The translations under genes and the position numbers were made by a program. This document shows positions 33,903 through 35,708 of a DNA stretch of 35,708 nucleotides, one piece after another; position 1 is the first letter of the stretch; each line of letters opens with the position of its first letter. The notes under the pieces were generated by a model that had not been told where the DNA came from, did not search any database, and worked only from the letters and a program-made list of their open reading frames with translations. This DNA is from an uncultured Pseudomonadota bacterium (lineage in GTDB: Bacteria; Pseudomonadota; Alphaproteobacteria; Rs-D84), in NCBI GenBank assembly GCA_900313105.1, contig OMPY01000002.1:1-35708 (forward strand), written 5' to 3'.

Positions 33903-35366
33903 TCATCCCAGGCTGTTGTACTTAATATATTGCACGGAATAACATATATCTTTGAACTCATATTGATAATATTGATTAGTTCCTGCAACTTGGCACATAA
34001 CATAGGCAGGTTTTTTATCGCACCCACTGGTGGTACATTTGCGAATATTATATTTATTTTCAATAATTCCTTCTTTTACCATGTGTTGTTTAACAAGTTC
34101 TATGGCTTCATCTGGACTAGATGTTATTTTCTCTTTAAAAAACAACATAGGCTTGGCCGCTTCGCTACCAATGTTCTGTACATTCTTAAAAACACCATCA
34201 TCTGATGCTTGTGCATCATTACCTTTGTTTGTAAGCCCCTGAGCTGTTACCGCAACATTACTATAGCGATTCCAAATTCGTTCATTTTCACCACCACTAC
34301 TCGCCAGCCCCCTTTTGCAACCGTATAAAAAATGCCCCAACCATTGTAATGTCACCACTTTACCATTAAATAATACCCCATTGGTATGACACTCTGTAAC
34401 TGTTTGTCCCGGCATACGCAAATTAATGATTGGCCCCCCAAAGATATTTTCATCTATTGCCTCACCCACTCTGGTATTAGCAGGTTCACAAAACGTGCTT
34501 TTTACGTCAAGAGCATTTTGGGGATGAAAAAGAAACACATCTCGCCCAATTTCTAACCCACGAACCTTGTTTTCCATTCGACAAGCATTCATTATCTGTT
34601 CTGTCAAATCCACTTTTGGGAAAATATAACTTTTTTCATGTATTCCACGCGTCTTTCCCGTTGTCAAAATATTAACAAATGCCGGCACAGAATTACCATT
34701 TTCATCTGGAATTATATCCGTACTAAAACCATTTAATTTTTTAATATCAGATTTGCCATCATGATTTATTTCCCATATGGAACTGGCCTGTTCAATATCA
34801 TCAGAATTTATAAAATCAACAATCTGATAGATACCGCCATCTTGATCACTGACTTTTTCAACATAAAACCCGGGTCTACCATCAACAACACCACCAAACT
34901 TACCAACGTATTTATTTTGTTGATCGATCAATAACTCTAAAAAATATTGGCAACTTGTTTTTGCCACGGCACTACCACTTTTCTGGAAAAACCCAGAAAC
35001 ATTTACTCCATCGGTCGGACACGGACCATTTTTGGTTTCATAATAAAACAGAACTGGTGACAAAGATGGTTCTGGCATCTTCTTACAATACTCCGCAATA
35101 TCTTTCATTGTTGCCGTTGGATTTTCCCTGAATATATAATCAGATAATCCAACAAGTTCCGATTCTGATACATTACAATGATGACCATACAAAAACCTTA
35201 ATACACCACTTAATGCCGCCAAAGACCAATTAATTGGTCTGTCAACATCGGTAACCACTACACGATTATTTTCACCTATAGATAATTTATCTTTTTCATC
35301 ATAGATATATGCATTTGCAATCCCAGGTATCAAAAATAAAAAACAAAATATCTTGTGCCACATCAT
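33903..35366 (-). CDS. Unknown secreted protein
   Basis: 487 residues from ATG at 35366, which overlaps the upstream stop as ATGA and has GGAGG seven bases ahead; an ATG at 35384 is also in frame but lacks a site. The signal peptide is MMWHKIFCFLFLIPGIANA. The mature part has about 15 Cys, spread out. An early segment (SLAALSGVLRFLYGHHCNVSE) is followed by mixed beta-rich sequence with no motif I recognise. Late segments have IRKCTTSGCDKKPAYVMCQ and a C-terminal tyrosine-rich run. A/T-rich. Cotranscribed with the partial gene upstream. Like the 301, 2913 and 8107 proteins it appears exported and disulfide-bonded. Confidence 0.8.
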   Translation of the reverse strand: MMWHKIFCFLFLIPGIANAYIYDEKDKLSIGENNRVVVTDVDRPINWSLAALSGVLRFLYGHHCNVSESELVGLSDYIFRENPTATMKDIAEYCKKMPEPSLSPVLFYYETKNGPCPTDGVNVSGFFQKSGSAVAKTSCQYFLELLIDQQNKYVGKFGGVVDGRPGFYVEKVSDQDGGIYQIVDFINSDDIEQASSIWEINHDGKSDIKKLNGFSTDIIPDENGNSVPAFVNILTTGKTRGIHEKSYIFPKVDLTEQIMNACRMENKVRGLEIGRDVFLFHPQNALDVKSTFCEPANTRVGEAIDENIFGGPIINLRMPGQTVTECHTNGVLFNGKVVTLQWLGHFLYGCKRGLASSGGENERIWNRYSNVAVTAQGLTNKGNDAQASDDGVFKNVQNIGSEAAKPMLFFKEKITSSPDEAIELVKQHMVKEGIIENKYNIRKCTTSGCDKKPAYVMCQVAGTNQYYQYEFKDICYSVQYIKYNSLG

Positions 35367-35708
35367 CTTAATGCCTCCGTACATTTTGTGGCAACATCCG
35401 AAACCTTTTTAATCGCAGATATCTGGGTCGCATTAAATACCGTTGCCGTCGCAGACGCAACAGTTGATGCACCCGCCAATACATTTGAAGCAATGTTCAG
35501 ATTTTTTTCTTTATCGATCCGGGCTCCACCTTCACCTTTGTCGCGCACCGAATCGCTGTTTGCAATGCCACTCGTTATCGTGCCCGTAAGGCCAGTTGTT
35601 GCGCCAATCGCACTTGATATCATTGCACCTTTTGCACGTTCGTTTATTTTTGATATATCAACACTTTCGAATCCTTCACACGCAGATATAATCACATTTG
35701 CATCGGTC
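35363..35708 (-). CDS. Partial Gly/Ala-rich protein, C-terminal part
   Basis: The frame continues through the right edge (...TDANVIISACEGF), so the start is outside the window; a GTG at 35695 is in frame but has no evident ribosome site. The visible 114 residues show a Cys, a helical stretch, and two Gly/Ala/Thr-rich hydrophobic segments (GAMISSAIGATTGLTGTITSGIA and ASNVLAGASTVASATATVF). These resemble the Gly-rich hairpins of the secreted proteins at 301, 2913 and 8107. The TGA overlaps the next ATG. Confidence 0.75.
   Translation of the reverse strand, partial: TDANVIISACEGFESVDISKINERAKGAMISSAIGATTGLTGTITSGIANSDSVRDKGEGGARIDKEKNLNIASNVLAGASTVASATATVFNATQISAIKKVSDVATKCTEALR

Overview
The window reads as a chromosome segment of an alphaproteobacterium, probably a host- or gut-associated lineage with a reduced genome. 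The alpha subunit of RNA polymerase begins [15 protein letters not shown], as in Alphaproteobacteria; the str, S10 and spc ribosomal blocks are continuous in the alphaproteobacterial order; S7 ends in HFRW; and L17 carries a long Ala/Lys/Pro tail. The large Cys-rich secreted proteins around the ribosomal block look like those of gut and termite alphaproteobacteria (RF32/Rs-D84/Enterousia type). That last placement is inference from protein style, not a database result.

Layout. 1-101 holds the start of a small membrane protein running off the left edge (minus strand). 301-5933 holds two large plus-strand genes for secreted Cys-rich proteins, each with its own promoter and terminator. 6085-7889 is rpoA-rplQ on the plus strand with its own promoter. 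8107-10101 is a third secreted Cys/Gly-rich protein on the minus strand. Upstream of it is a ~200-nt leader with a strong promoter and mutually exclusive hairpins that look like a transcription attenuator or riboswitch. 10413-27509 is one long minus-strand ribosomal cluster, read from right to left: rpsL rpsG fusA tuf rpsJ rplC rplD rplW rplB rpsS rplV rpsC rplP rpmC rpsQ rplN rplX rplE rpsN rpsH rplF rplR rpsE rpmD [unknown 152-aa gene] rplO secY rpsM rpsK. It is driven by a near-consensus promoter at 27662-27690. 27943-29806 holds two tandem paralogous outer-membrane beta-barrel proteins. 30048-31067 is mltG, followed by a repeat-rich spacer with tRNA-Pro(CGG), then an acyl-CoA synthetase (plus strand). 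33378-35708 holds three minus-strand genes of unknown function, two of them coupled by an ATGA overlap.

How it fits together. The centre is the translation and transcription core, transcribed as a long unit with few internal promoters. It departs from the textbook arrangement in three ways: adk is missing between secY and rpsM, an unrecognised gene sits between rpmD and rplO, and rpoA-rplQ has been flipped and detached from rpsK. A single inversion with ends near 5960-6070 and 10160-10410 would restore the ancestral order. The flanks carry envelope and secreted functions: beta-barrels, MltG and a family of signal-peptide proteins with low-complexity linkers, Cys-rich domains and Gly-rich hydrophobic hairpins.

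The best candidate for something undescribed is the leader at 10102-10301, followed by the orphan gene inside the spc operon. No CRISPR array, transposase or phage gene was seen. Several intergenic palindromic repeats are present (7954-8107, 27747-27834, 31170-31449).
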